A stretch of DNA of 64,000 nt from an uncultured Pelagibacteraceae bacterium (GCA_902587145.1 CACIKD010000002.1:80072-144071); one strand, 5' to 3'. Counted from the stretch's first letter, positions 9,217 to 19,487 are shown. Notes: generated by a model not told the origin, from the sequence alone. A program made the numbers and translations.

Positions 9217-10111
9217 AAACATAGTTTGTCCTGAAAATCTTTTAAACATTGCAAAAGTCAAAGGTCCAGTAAAAGCTGTAATAGTAAATGCTGTAAAAAA
9301 AGTTGCAATAGAGTCGGCTAAGCAAGCAGTGGAGGCAAATTTAATAACACCATTGTTTGTTGGAGATAAGTCAATAATCGAAAAAATTTCAAAAGAAATT
9401 AATTGGGATATTTCAAAATATGAAATTGTTCATGAGCCTGATGAAAATAGTACTGCTCCGATCGCTGCTAAATTAGCTAGTGAAGGTAAAGTAAAAATAA
9501 TAGTTAAAGGTCATATTCACACAGATGTTTTAATGAAAGCAGTACTAAAAAGAGATTTAAATCTAATAGGTAAAAAAAGATTGAGCCATGTATGGCATAT
9601 GACATTAGAAAAAAATGATAAGCCATTCATCATTACTGATGGTGCGTTAAACGTGTTACCTAAATTAGAAACTAAAATGCATATTCTAAAAAACTCTGTA
9701 GATTTTGCAAATAGGATAGGTATTGAAAAACCTAAAGTTTCAATTTTATCTGCTACAGAAGAAGTTTTAGAGAGTGTTCCAAGTTCTGTTGAAGCAAAAG
9801 AATTAACAAAAAGAGCTAAAGAGGAAGGTATTAAAGCTGATGTTTTTGGTCCTATGGCATTTGATAACTCGGTGTCTGAAAAAGCTGCTCAAATAAAAGG
9901 AATAAAAAATGCTGTTGCAGGAAAAACAGATATTCTATTGGTGCCTAATGTGGAAGCGGGTAATGGATTAGTTAAAATGATGATATTTTTTATGGGCGCT
10001 TGTGCTGCGGGAGTAGTTGTGGGCGGTAAAGTGCCAGTTGTTATCACAAGTAGAGCCGATGATATTCAAGCAAGACTTGCCTCGATGGCTGCTGCTGTCG
10101 TGGCACTCTAA
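9200..10111 (+). CDS. pta: Phosphate acetyl/butyryltransferase
   Basis: 303 aa; PTA_PTB fold motifs (KGHIHTDVLMKAVL, GPMAFDNSVS, LLVPNVEAGN). Confidence 0.85.
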   Translation: MMLTNKNIVCPENLLNIAKVKGPVKAVIVNAVKKVAIESAKQAVEANLITPLFVGDKSIIEKISKEINWDISKYEIVHEPDENSTAPIAAKLASEGKVKIIVKGHIHTDVLMKAVLKRDLNLIGKKRLSHVWHMTLEKNDKPFIITDGALNVLPKLETKMHILKNSVDFANRIGIEKPKVSILSATEEVLESVPSSVEAKELTKRAKEEGIKADVFGPMAFDNSVSEKAAQIKGIKNAVAGKTDILLVPNVEAGNGLVKMMIFFMGACAAGVVVGGKVPVVITSRADDIQARLASMAAAVVAL

Positions 10112-10818
10112 TGAAGCCATTAAAAAACTGGGATAATAGGACGTGGCTTTCTTCGAAAAGATACATCAGTCAATTTCATAAATTTATAAAAAGAAAAGTT
10201 AAATTAAATAAGAATACGGAAATTTTAGATATAGGTTGTGGTAGAGCTAATATAATTAGCTTTCTTCAAAGAAAATATAAATTTAAAAAAAAAGCTATTG
10301 GTATAGATGTTTTAAAAAATAAAAACACTCGAAAAAATATATTATTTAAGAAATCAGATGCTTTAAAATATCTAAAAAAAGGGAAAAAATTTGATGTTAT
10401 AATCATTAAACAAACAATACATTTTTTCTCTAAAACAAAAATTGTTTCATTGTTAAATTTAGCAAAAAAGAATTTAAATAAAAGAGGAACGCTTTTAATT
10501 TTTTCTCTTAAAACAAAAAATAATAAAATACCTTGTTTTAAAATAATGAAAAAACAGCTTAATAATAGTCTTAAAAAAGATGAAAAATTATTTAAAATCA
10601 TCAGAAAAAATTTAAGAAGAATTAAAGAGACAAATTTCAATTTTAATGTAAAAATTTCTAAGAGAAAGTATGTATCGATGATTAAAAATAGATACATGTC
10701 TTGTCTTTTAACTTTATCAAAAAAAGATTTAGAAAAAGGTATCGATGAGATTAATTTGAATTATAAAAATCAATTAAGTTTCACCGATACCCTAAAATGT
10801 ATCAGCTTTAGAAAATAA
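10111..10818 (+). CDS. Class I SAM-dependent methyltransferase
   Basis: LDIGCGRANIISFL motif; start codon overlaps pta stop. Confidence 0.65.
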   Translation: MKPLKNWDNRTWLSSKRYISQFHKFIKRKVKLNKNTEILDIGCGRANIISFLQRKYKFKKKAIGIDVLKNKNTRKNILFKKSDALKYLKKGKKFDVIIIKQTIHFFSKTKIVSLLNLAKKNLNKRGTLLIFSLKTKNNKIPCFKIMKKQLNNSLKKDEKLFKIIRKNLRRIKETNFNFNVKISKRKYVSMIKNRYMSCLLTLSKKDLEKGIDEINLNYKNQLSFTDTLKCISFRK

Positions 10819-11142
10819 TTATTTTCCAGGCTCTTTGTAAGAGCTAGCCATCTTTTGAGCTGTTTTAGCTATTCCGTTTAAATCAACGTCTTCTAAAATA
10901 GTAAAATCTGATACTGCACCACTTGATACAGCGACCATGGCAGCTGCAGCTGCTTGTTCAAAAGTTCCTTCGATCTCTGCCATGAAATCATATTTTCCTC
11001 TCAGGCCAGCATATCGAGTAACTTTTGCTCCTACTGAGGCAGCAAGTGCAGATGTAGCAGCTTTTCTATCTGTTGACGGGTTACTTACAAACCCACCAAG
11101 ACCTTTTGCTGTGTAACATCCTAATGTATAAAATTTAGCCAT
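10819..11142 (-). CDS. GYD-domain protein
   Basis: 107 aa; Y.GLRGKYDFMAEIEG ferredoxin-like GYD pattern. Confidence 0.65.
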   Translation of the reverse strand: MAKFYTLGCYTAKGLGGFVSNPSTDRKAATSALAASVGAKVTRYAGLRGKYDFMAEIEGTFEQAAAAAMVAVSSGAVSDFTILEDVDLNGIAKTAQKMASSYKEPGK

Positions 11143-11155
11143 TGTTTCTCCTTTC

Positions 11156-11449
11156 TTATTTCTCTACCACAACTGTTCCAGAATGAGGATCCGTTACACC
11201 TAATTCGGGAGACAGTTCATCTAAAGTATGTCTTAGCGTATCCAGGAAACCAATCATCTTTGGTCTTGCTTTAGCTATATCATCTTCAGAATTCCATTCA
11301 CCAATCATAAAAAATTCGTTTGGCTTTGTTTCAACATACTTTGCGGATATCTGTCCATCAAACTTTGGCATTTCTTTAATCTTTTTTAAATATTCATCTT
11401 TATTTGAAGATTTTACTTTACATCTTACGATGTTCATGAATTTAGCCAT
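11156..11449 (-). CDS. Small dimeric alpha/beta-barrel (ABM-like) protein
   Basis: 97 aa; NIVRCKVKSSNKDEYL...MIGEWNSEDDIAKARPKMIGFLDTLR. Confidence 0.5.
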   Translation of the reverse strand: MAKFMNIVRCKVKSSNKDEYLKKIKEMPKFDGQISAKYVETKPNEFFMIGEWNSEDDIAKARPKMIGFLDTLRHTLDELSPELGVTDPHSGTVVVEK

Positions 11450-11457
11450 TCATTCTC

Positions 11458-11874
11458 CTAAACATAAATTGTGTCTGCTAAACCATAACAAAGAATAGCA
11501 CTGATAATTACTAAAACGAGTGGAGCATATATTCCATCGTTCCTTGTTTTTTTAGTTAAACCCGTCTTATCAATTTTTAAAGTATAAAAATTTGTAACTA
11601 ATATTGAAACGTTTATTATAAAAACTAAATTAAAGAATGCCCAAGTAGCCTCTAAACCACCAGATCTAATAAAAGCAACATAAATTGCCATTAAAACTAT
11701 TGCAATCATAAATGAACCCGCAAATCTTGTAATTAAAGTAGCGGTTTTATCTACTCCTCTACCTTTAAGAAATTTTTTTGTATCAAATACCAATTGGTAA
11801 GCGTAACTACCAACTATTATAAAATGAGCTAAGTAAATTATTAAATAAAATATATTTCCAAATTTATCTATCAT
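11458..11874 (-). CDS. Hypothetical integral membrane protein, about 4 TM
   Basis: Hydrophobic segments; start at MIDKFGN more likely than the ORF-track start. Confidence 0.55.
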   Translation of the reverse strand: MIDKFGNIFYLIIYLAHFIIVGSYAYQLVFDTKKFLKGRGVDKTATLITRFAGSFMIAIVLMAIYVAFIRSGGLEATWAFFNLVFIINVSILVTNFYTLKIDKTGLTKKTRNDGIYAPLVLVIISAILCYGLADTIYV

Positions 11875-11884
11875 GATTATCCCT

Positions 11885-12256
11885 TTAATATAATGTTTGA
11901 ACAACTTTTTTAACTCTTTCAGCTCCATTAGGAACCAAAGCTTCTACAAAAGAGTGACATTTTTCAGTTTTGTCTTTGTCATATTTTGAACCGTAATGCT
12001 TATCTACTGCCTTATTAACTCCTTCATCCCACTCTTTTTCTGGTATTCCTATTTCAAGAGCATAAGCTTTTAAAACCTTTACAGTTGAAATAGATTTTTC
12101 TTTCATGCCGTATTCAAATTTTTCTCCTGATGGAAGAAAGTAATTTGCCATATAAATCCCGACACAATCCAATGCTTTTGATTTGTTTTCGTCACTCATT
12201 TTTGCAACAGCCGAAGTGAAGACAAATAAAGATAGCAGTAAAATAATTTTTTTCAT
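11885..12256 (-). CDS. Hypothetical exported protein
   Basis: 123 aa with signal peptide MKKIILLLSLFVFTSAVAKM. Confidence 0.55.
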   Translation of the reverse strand: MKKIILLLSLFVFTSAVAKMSDENKSKALDCVGIYMANYFLPSGEKFEYGMKEKSISTVKVLKAYALEIGIPEKEWDEGVNKAVDKHYGSKYDKDKTEKCHSFVEALVPNGAERVKKVVQTLY

Positions 12257-12342
12257 AAAATAATTTTAGACAATTTTTAGTTAGATTATCCATGTTTAAA
12301 TGTGGTTTCAGGTATGCAATTTGTCTACAACTATAAGATGAA

Positions 12343-13347
12343 CTATGGAATAAGAATGATTTTTGGTGCTACGCAGGTCCCATTGTGTATTTCGTTGAAT
12401 GCTTCAGAACCTTTTTTAAGATCCCTATATTCTATCCAGCCTAGATCACCAAGTTTTTTTTTAGCGAGAATATCTAAAGTATTTTTAAAATCTTTGTTCG
12501 TATAGCAGTAAGTTCCAACAAGAGTAACTTCTTGAATAGTTAATTTCTTAAAATTAAAATCTCCTGTCGGTTGGGTTAATCCAATATGGATTATAGTCCC
12601 CCCGGGAGCAATTGATTTTATTGCCTGCTGACGAGTAACCTCTAAACCTACAGACTCTAATATTAAATCAAAGTTATTTTCTTTTATAGATTTATCTTCA
12701 GGAGAAACAAAACTTGCTGAAAGGTATTTTTTACATTCATTAAGTCTTTTTTTATTTGGATCAGACATAATGATACTTTTAGAATTTTTTTCTTTGTTAA
12801 GAATTAAACCACAAAGAAGACCTATTGCCCCTGCTCCTTGAATTAAAATTTTACTTTCTGATAAAGGTTTTTTAAGATTTTGTTCAGCTAATAGAACGGC
12901 ATGAAGAGCAACTGCTGTTGGTTCGGCTAGTGCAGCCTCTTTAATATTAATTTTTTCTGAAATTTGAAAAATATTCTTTTCTGGAACAGAAACTAATTCA
13001 GCTAATCCGCCCTCTCTTTTAATTGGTGTACTCATACCAATCATTGTTCTTTCAGGGCACAAATGTTCTCTATTATTTTTACAATATTCACATTTATCAC
13101 AACTTATAAGTGGATTAACGACAACATTTTTATCTTTTAATTTGCCATCTAAAGCTTTGCCACTTATTTCGTGTCCAAGAATTAATGGCGGAACTCTTCT
13201 CTCGTCTTGTCCATGGAAAGCATGCATATCAGAACCACATATGCCTGAAGCTTGCACTTTAATAATATTTTCACCAGGTTTTGGTGTTGGGTCTTTTTCT
13301 TTTCTGTAATCTATTTTTTGTGTTCCAGTGTAAACTAATGCATGCAT
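12343..13347 (-). CDS. Zinc-dependent alcohol dehydrogenase (MDR family), HpsP-like candidate
   Basis: GHEISG, CDKCEYCKNNREHLC structural-zinc motif; directly downstream of hpsN-like gene. Confidence 0.75.
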   Translation of the reverse strand: MHALVYTGTQKIDYRKEKDPTPKPGENIIKVQASGICGSDMHAFHGQDERRVPPLILGHEISGKALDGKLKDKNVVVNPLISCDKCEYCKNNREHLCPERTMIGMSTPIKREGGLAELVSVPEKNIFQISEKINIKEAALAEPTAVALHAVLLAEQNLKKPLSESKILIQGAGAIGLLCGLILNKEKNSKSIIMSDPNKKRLNECKKYLSASFVSPEDKSIKENNFDLILESVGLEVTRQQAIKSIAPGGTIIHIGLTQPTGDFNFKKLTIQEVTLVGTYCYTNKDFKNTLDILAKKKLGDLGWIEYRDLKKGSEAFNEIHNGTCVAPKIILIP

Positions 13348-14633
13348 TAATTTGAGAAACCGTATTTCCTTAATCTTATGTCAGCTGTTCGCGCGTGAGC
13401 TTCCATTCCTTCAGCTCTACCAAGTCTTGCCGCGGTTGCTCCGACAACTTTTGTTGCATCTTTTGTCATTCTTTGGAAAGTTAATGTTTTAATAAATTTT
13501 CCTACGAATAGTCCGCCAGTATATCTTCCACCACCTTTAGTTGGTAATATATGATTTGTTCCTGAACATTTATCTCCGTAAGCTACTGTAGTCTCTTCGC
13601 CTAAAAATAACGAACCATAGTTTCTTAATCTCTTTAACCACCAGTCTAATTTTTCTGCATGAACTTCTAAGTGTTCAGAAGCATATTTATCACTCACTTC
13701 TGCCATTTCCTCATTAGTATCGCAAAGAATTACTTCACCATAATCTTTCCAAGCAGCAGTAGCATTTACTTTTGCAAGTTCTGGTAATTCATTAATTAAC
13801 TCTGGTACTCTTTTCATTGTAAAGTCTGCTAACTCTTTATCCGTAGTGAATAACCATGCTGGAGAATTATATCCATGTTCCATCTGACCAACTAAATCAA
13901 CGGCTACGATTTCTTTATCAGCTGTCTTATCTGCAATTATTGCAATTTCAGTGGGTCCAGCAAATTGATCAATACCTACTTTTCCATAAACAATCCTTTT
14001 AGCTTCAGCTACATATTGATTTCCAGCTCCAACAAGAAAATCAACAGGTGGATTTTTGAAACATCCGTGTGTCATTGAACCTATTGCTGCAACACCTCCC
14101 AAATTCATAATTACATCAGCGCCACAGTGATTTGCAGCAAAAATAATTCCAGGGTTTGCTCCATCTTTATCTTTTGGCGGACTTGCACAAATTATAGTTT
14201 TAACACCAGCTACTTTAGCAGGAGTAATAGCCATTACAGCTGAAGAGATGTGCGCATACCTACCTCCAGGTATATAACAGCCAGCAGTATCAACTGGAAT
14301 TAATCTTTGTCCAGCAAACAAACCTTTTGAAAGTTCAACTTCAAAATCATTATTCATGCTTTTTAGTTGATGCTCGGCAAATTTTCTAATTCGTTCGTGA
14401 GCAAATTTAACATCATCTTTTGTCTTTTGATCAACTTTTTTGATTGCTTCTTCAATTTTTTCCTTAGAGACGATTACTTCTCCCTCGTATTTATCAAATT
14501 TTTTATTAAGCTCTTTAATTGCTGCTTCTTTACGTTTTGCAATATCATTTAGAATATCTTGCACAGCTGCCTGTGTTTTATGATCATCCGTTTCTGGAGT
14601 TTTAGAAGCTTTTTTAATATATTTAGTTGCCAT
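13347..14633 (-). CDS. hpsN: Histidinol-dehydrogenase-like sulfopropanediol 3-dehydrogenase, HpsN-like
   Basis: 428 aa HisD fold (GCYIPGGRYAHISSAVM, SEHLEVHAE); no other his genes adjacent, next to a TRAP transporter. Confidence 0.75.
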   Translation of the reverse strand: MATKYIKKASKTPETDDHKTQAAVQDILNDIAKRKEAAIKELNKKFDKYEGEVIVSKEKIEEAIKKVDQKTKDDVKFAHERIRKFAEHQLKSMNNDFEVELSKGLFAGQRLIPVDTAGCYIPGGRYAHISSAVMAITPAKVAGVKTIICASPPKDKDGANPGIIFAANHCGADVIMNLGGVAAIGSMTHGCFKNPPVDFLVGAGNQYVAEAKRIVYGKVGIDQFAGPTEIAIIADKTADKEIVAVDLVGQMEHGYNSPAWLFTTDKELADFTMKRVPELINELPELAKVNATAAWKDYGEVILCDTNEEMAEVSDKYASEHLEVHAEKLDWWLKRLRNYGSLFLGEETTVAYGDKCSGTNHILPTKGGGRYTGGLFVGKFIKTLTFQRMTKDATKVVGATAARLGRAEGMEAHARTADIRLRKYGFSN

Positions 14634-15957
14634 AAAGTAAAGTTGGTAACCACAAAGCTATTTGTGGAAATAATACTATTAATACTAATCCAATTAATTG
14701 CAAGACCATAAATTGCATCATTCCATAATAAATATCCTTTAAATCCCATTCAGGCACAACGCCTTTTAAAAAATAAGCAGAAAGTGCTACTGGCGGTGAG
14801 AGCCAACAGGTCTGGAGATTTACTGCGACTAGTATGGCGAACCAAGTTAAGTTAAAGCCAAGTGCTTCAACTAAAGGTAAAATAATTGGAATTATAATCA
14901 TAACTATTGGAACCCATTCTAAAGGCCAACCAAGTAAGAAAATCATCGCCATAATCATTGCTAAAATTAAATACTTATTCATTTCAAGACCAAGTAGAAA
15001 CTCAGTTAGCAAAGTAGGTGTACCCAATCTAGCAAATACAGCTCCGAAGAAGTTTGAGGCAGCTACAAGAACCATTATTAGAGCTGTTATTTCTAAAGTT
15101 TTCACAAGAGCCTCTTGTAATTTAGGGAGAGTTAATTTTTTATAAGCAAGTGATAATAAAAGTGCACCCATTGCACCGCAGCCTGCAGCTTCAGTTGGTG
15201 TTGCAAAACCTAATAATATACTTCCAAGCGCTGCAAAAACTAATGCTGCTGGAGGAACTAATCCTAAAAGAAATTCAATCCAAACAGTTTTCATACTGGT
15301 AGGTCTCATGTCTTCAGGTAATGGTGGACCTAGTTCAGGATTTAACATACATCTAATTGTTGTGTATGCAGCAAACAACGAAGCTAAAAGTATACCTGGT
15401 AATATTGCAGCTGCAAATAAATCTATAACTGGAATTTCCATAATTGGTCCCATCACAACAAGCATGATGCTTGGTGGTATTAAAATTCCTAAAGTACCAC
15501 CAGCCGTAATTGTTCCCGCAGCAAGCTGAACATTATAACTAGATCTATTCATAGATTTAGCAGCCATAATTCCTAAAATCGTTACTGAAGCTCCAACTAT
15601 TCCTGTCGCTGCAGCAAAAATCACAGAAACAAATAAAACAGCATAATAAAGTGATCCTCTAACTCTAGCTAACATAAGTTGGAATGATGAGAACAACCTT
15701 TCCATTAAACCAGCTTGCTCCATCATAATTCCCATGAAGACAAAGAGCGGTACGGCGGCCAGAGTTTGTTCGGTCATGACCATCGAAAATTGTAAGGTCA
15801 TCAAATAGAAAACTAGTTTACCAAATCCTAGATATCCAAATACAAAACCTAAAAAAATTAATGTAAAAGATATTGGAAATCCAACGAAGATAGCAAAAAG
15901 CATTACTCCAACTAAAATAATGCCTAATACTGCTGGATCAATTAATTCTGCTATCAT
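14623..15957 (-). CDS. TRAP transporter large permease (DctM-like)
   Basis: Multi-TM protein; FVFMGIMMEQAGLMERLF, IPPSIMLVVMGPIMEIP. Confidence 0.9.
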   Translation of the reverse strand: MIAELIDPAVLGIILVGVMLFAIFVGFPISFTLIFLGFVFGYLGFGKLVFYLMTLQFSMVMTEQTLAAVPLFVFMGIMMEQAGLMERLFSSFQLMLARVRGSLYYAVLFVSVIFAAATGIVGASVTILGIMAAKSMNRSSYNVQLAAGTITAGGTLGILIPPSIMLVVMGPIMEIPVIDLFAAAILPGILLASLFAAYTTIRCMLNPELGPPLPEDMRPTSMKTVWIEFLLGLVPPAALVFAALGSILLGFATPTEAAGCGAMGALLLSLAYKKLTLPKLQEALVKTLEITALIMVLVAASNFFGAVFARLGTPTLLTEFLLGLEMNKYLILAMIMAMIFLLGWPLEWVPIVMIIIPIILPLVEALGFNLTWFAILVAVNLQTCWLSPPVALSAYFLKGVVPEWDLKDIYYGMMQFMVLQLIGLVLIVLFPQIALWLPTLLYGN

Positions 15958-16571
15958 TTTTTTTCTTCTCCAGGCCACTCACCTTTTTTAGCAGCCCAAT
16001 AGCTTTTAAGTAATTCTGATACACCTTGAATTAAAAGAAATATTATACCTATCAATAAACATGATTTTATAGGCCACATAAATGGCATCCAAGTTGTATC
16101 CATTCCCCTTTCGCCTCTACGAATTGATTCTTCGACATATCCTATAGTCATGTAAAGAAAGACTGTTAGTCCCGGAAAATAAAATAAAATATATAACCAA
16201 AAATCTACGAGACCTTGATTTTTAGTTTTAAAATTTCTGTATAAAAAATCTGCTCTTATGTGAACTCCTTTAGAGAGAGCATACCCTGCTCCTAACATAA
16301 ATAGAGCCCCATATAAAAATCTACTCATATCGTAAGCCCAAATTGTTGGAGCTAAAAATAATTTTCTCATTATAACTTCATAAGTCATTGCTAAAATTAA
16401 AGGCACAAGGATCCAACAAACTATATTACCTACACGTTTGCTGAATTTATCTATTGAAGTTATAGTATTCGCCATCCATGCTGGCATATCGGCTGGCATT
16501 TTACCTGAACCGCCGCGCCTTTCAGCAATCATTTCATCTGAGATGTCTATTTTTGGTGGCTTGTCATTCAT
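15954..16571 (-). CDS. TRAP transporter small permease (DctQ-like)
   Basis: 4-TM protein adjacent to DctM and DctP. Confidence 0.85.
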   Translation of the reverse strand: MNDKPPKIDISDEMIAERRGGSGKMPADMPAWMANTITSIDKFSKRVGNIVCWILVPLILAMTYEVIMRKLFLAPTIWAYDMSRFLYGALFMLGAGYALSKGVHIRADFLYRNFKTKNQGLVDFWLYILFYFPGLTVFLYMTIGYVEESIRRGERGMDTTWMPFMWPIKSCLLIGIIFLLIQGVSELLKSYWAAKKGEWPGEEKK

Positions 16572-16635
16572 AGTTCATCCTAAACAATTAGAGCGGACTT
16601 TAAAAGCCCGCTCTAATACTTCTTTAATTATTTTA

Positions 16636-17730
16636 TTACTTTAATGTCGCTGCGTGAGCCATTCCTAGCTTGGCATTTGACATTTGTGCACCACTCCAGA
16701 ATGGAACAGCAATATCAGCAAATTCTTTCATTGATTTGTAAACTTTAGCAAAAAATTTATTTTCTGCTGCGTTTTTGTTCAATGTTTTCTTTGCTGCTGC
16801 CATATATTCTTTAAAGTAGTCTGTAGGAGTGTCCTCTAAAATTACTCCGTGCTTAGTAGTTAATTCTCTTAAAGCTTTTCCATTTTCATAGATTCTGTAG
16901 CTTAAAGATTTAGCTAATGAAGCGTTTGCAGCTACTTCAAGAGATTTTTTCTCATGAGCAGTCATTTTATTGTAAGTTTTTCCAGTAATATAAAAGTCAG
17001 CATTTACTACTACTTGGTGTAAGCCTTGTAGATAGTAGTGTTTTAATACTTTTTGGAAACCAAATGTTAAATCTGGTTTAGGGCAACACCACTCTGCTGC
17101 ATCGATAGTACCTGCTTGTAATGCTGGTAGAATATCTCCACCACCCATAGCTACAGATGCAATACCGATATCTTTATATGTTTGACCAGGTATTCCTGGA
17201 GGAGTTCTGAATTTATATTTTCTAAAGTCAGCCATATCTTTAATTGGTTTTGGAAACCAACCTAAAGCTTCTGGTCCAACTGGTTGAAGCATAAATCCTT
17301 TTATGTCTCTTCCCATTTCTTTCCATAATTGGTCGTACAACTCTTTTCCACCACCGTACTGAAACCATGATAAAAATGCTAAATTGTCTATACCTACTCC
17401 ACCACCTGCTACTGGCGAACCAAATAACATAGCTGCTGGATGATCACCTGACCAATAGTGTGTCCAAGCGAAACCACAATCGATTAATCCTTTATCAACT
17501 GCATCTAAAGTTTCTTTTACTCCTACAACAGCTCCTGCTGGTAAAATTTCAAATTTTAATGAACCATCAGTTAATTCTGTTACAGTGTCAGTAAAGTCCT
17601 TTAACATTTTCACTTCATCAGCTTTAGTGTTAAGAACGGTCTGACATTTTAATGTCTTAGCGTTTGCTGAAGTTATAGAAAAACCTATAAATACAGCTAA
17701 ACCTAAAACAATTGATAATAGTCTTCTCAT
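16636..17730 (-). CDS. TRAP transporter substrate-binding protein (DctP-like)
   Basis: 364 aa with signal peptide; FRTPPGIPGQTYKDIG...LQAGTIDAAEWCCP. Confidence 0.9.
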   Translation of the reverse strand: MRRLLSIVLGLAVFIGFSITSANAKTLKCQTVLNTKADEVKMLKDFTDTVTELTDGSLKFEILPAGAVVGVKETLDAVDKGLIDCGFAWTHYWSGDHPAAMLFGSPVAGGGVGIDNLAFLSWFQYGGGKELYDQLWKEMGRDIKGFMLQPVGPEALGWFPKPIKDMADFRKYKFRTPPGIPGQTYKDIGIASVAMGGGDILPALQAGTIDAAEWCCPKPDLTFGFQKVLKHYYLQGLHQVVVNADFYITGKTYNKMTAHEKKSLEVAANASLAKSLSYRIYENGKALRELTTKHGVILEDTPTDYFKEYMAAAKKTLNKNAAENKFFAKVYKSMKEFADIAVPFWSGAQMSNAKLGMAHAATLK

Positions 17731-17779
17731 TTATCCCCCGTTAGGTTTGTTTATTTTTTCGGTAGTATGTTGGATTGAA

Positions 17780-17815
17780 TTGACAGAGTCAAACACTAGT
17801 CTTTAAACCTAAGGT
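17780..17815. promoter_or_regulatory. Divergent intergenic region with two palindromes (TTGACAGAGTCAA; AACCTAAGGTT)
   Basis: Direct inspection; the first palindrome overlaps a possible minus-strand -35 (TTGACT, 17 nt, CATACT). Confidence 0.4.
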
Positions 17816-17867
17816 TGTAATAGACTTATTGGTAATATTAAAGTTTCTAATTTATAAGATAAATATC

Positions 17868-19487
17868 ATGAACGAATTCGATTATATCATTATAGGTGCA
17901 GGGTCAGCAGGATGTGTTTTAGCAAACAGGCTTACTAGTAAGGAAGGGAATAAAGTTTTGCTGCTTGAGGCTGGAGGTAAAGATAATTATCCATGGATAC
18001 ACATTCCAGTTGGATATTACAAAACAATGCATAACCCTAAAGTTGACTGGTGTTTCCATACAGAAAAAGATAAAAGCATGAATAATAGATCAATTAGGTA
18101 CCCAAGAGGTAAAACTTTAGGCGGAAGTTCTTCTATTAATGGTCTCCTTTGGATAAGAGGTCAAAGTAATGACTATGATAATTGGAGACAAATGGGAAAT
18201 AGCGGATGGGGATGGAATGATGTTCTACCTTATTTTTTAAAATCTGAAAATAATGAATTAGGTAAAAATGAATTTCATAACGATAGTGGACCAATTATGG
18301 TTTCTAATAAGAAAATTAATCTAAAAATGTTAGATGAGTTTCAAAATGCAGCTGAAGAATGTGGAATTCCAAAAACCAATGATTTTAATACTGGAGATAA
18401 TACTGGGATAGGTTTTTTTCAATTTACTACAAATCATAACAAGTCTTTACTAAAATTAAGATGTAGTGCTGCAAAAGGATATTTAAATCCAGTAAAAAAA
18501 AGAAAAAATTTAAAAATTATAACTAGCGCGCATGTTCAAAAAATTAATTTTGAAGGGAAAAAAGCAGAAAGTGTAAGTTTTTATCAAGGTAATGAAGTTG
18601 TTACAGTAAAAGCTCGAAGAGAGATTATATTATCAGCAGGTTCAATAGGATCACCTCATATACTTCAGGTTTCTGGTGTCGGAGACTCAAATCAACTTAG
18701 AAAAAACGGCATACAAACTGTTCACGAATTGAAAGGTGTTGGTAAAAATTTACAAGATCACTTAATGTTTAGACCAGTCTATAAGGTAAAAAATTTGAAA
18801 TCGTTAAATGGTAAAATAAATAGTTTATTTGGTAATTTTTTGATTGGCTTAGAATATCTATTTAAACAAAGTGGACCTATGACAATGGGAGCAAGTCAAG
18901 TTTGTGGATTTGCTAAAAGTGACCCATCAAAAGAGACACCTAATTTACAATTTCATGTTCAACCAATTAGCACAGATATTTTAGGAGCATCAAAACTTCA
19001 TGACTTTGATGGTATCACTCCAACTGTTGCAAATATTAGGCCTTCAAGCAGGGGAGAAATTTCAATAGTAAGTAATGACAGTAGAGTTAATCCCAAGATT
19101 AAAATGAATTACTTGTCTACACAAGATGATCGAATAGTTGCGGCTCAAGGATTAAAACTTGTAAGAAAAATTATGTTAGAGAGTGAAACTTTTAAAAAAT
19201 ATGAGCCAGAAGAGTATAGACCTGGTGTTCATATTACTGATGATGAAGAATTAGTAAAAGCTGGTAGCGAATTTACCCAAACTATTTTTCATCCCGTGGG
19301 TACGTGTAAAATGGGTAAAGATGATAATGCAGTTGTTAATGATAAATTATATATGCATGGACTTAAGAATTTAAGAGTGATAGATGCTTCAATAATGCCA
19401 AATATTACTTCAGGAAATACTAATGCTCCGACAATAATGATTGCAGAAAAAGGTGCAGAATTTATTTTAAATAATCAAACTCAATGA
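17868..19487 (+). CDS. GMC-family FAD oxidoreductase (choline/alcohol dehydrogenase-like)
   Basis: YIIIGAGSAGCVLANRL, RGKTLGGSSSINGLLW, HPVGTCKMG. Confidence 0.9.
   Translation: MNEFDYIIIGAGSAGCVLANRLTSKEGNKVLLLEAGGKDNYPWIHIPVGYYKTMHNPKVDWCFHTEKDKSMNNRSIRYPRGKTLGGSSSINGLLWIRGQSNDYDNWRQMGNSGWGWNDVLPYFLKSENNELGKNEFHNDSGPIMVSNKKINLKMLDEFQNAAEECGIPKTNDFNTGDNTGIGFFQFTTNHNKSLLKLRCSAAKGYLNPVKKRKNLKIITSAHVQKINFEGKKAESVSFYQGNEVVTVKARREIILSAGSIGSPHILQVSGVGDSNQLRKNGIQTVHELKGVGKNLQDHLMFRPVYKVKNLKSLNGKINSLFGNFLIGLEYLFKQSGPMTMGASQVCGFAKSDPSKETPNLQFHVQPISTDILGASKLHDFDGITPTVANIRPSSRGEISIVSNDSRVNPKIKMNYLSTQDDRIVAAQGLKLVRKIMLESETFKKYEPEEYRPGVHITDDEELVKAGSEFTQTIFHPVGTCKMGKDDNAVVNDKLYMHGLKNLRVIDASIMPNITSGNTNAPTIMIAEKGAEFILNNQTQ

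Noticed and set aside
8565-9254. 229-aa minus-strand ORF opposite the Ldh_2 gene
   Set aside because: Antisense shadow of a conserved enzyme; no recognisable domain.
10266-10697. 143-aa minus-strand Phe/Leu-rich ORF opposite the methyltransferase
   Set aside because: Poly-A/T-derived antisense ORF over a CDS with a clear SAM motif.
12302-12505. 67-aa plus-strand ORF
   Set aside because: Mostly antisense to the 3' end of the zinc alcohol dehydrogenase; no supporting RBS or family.
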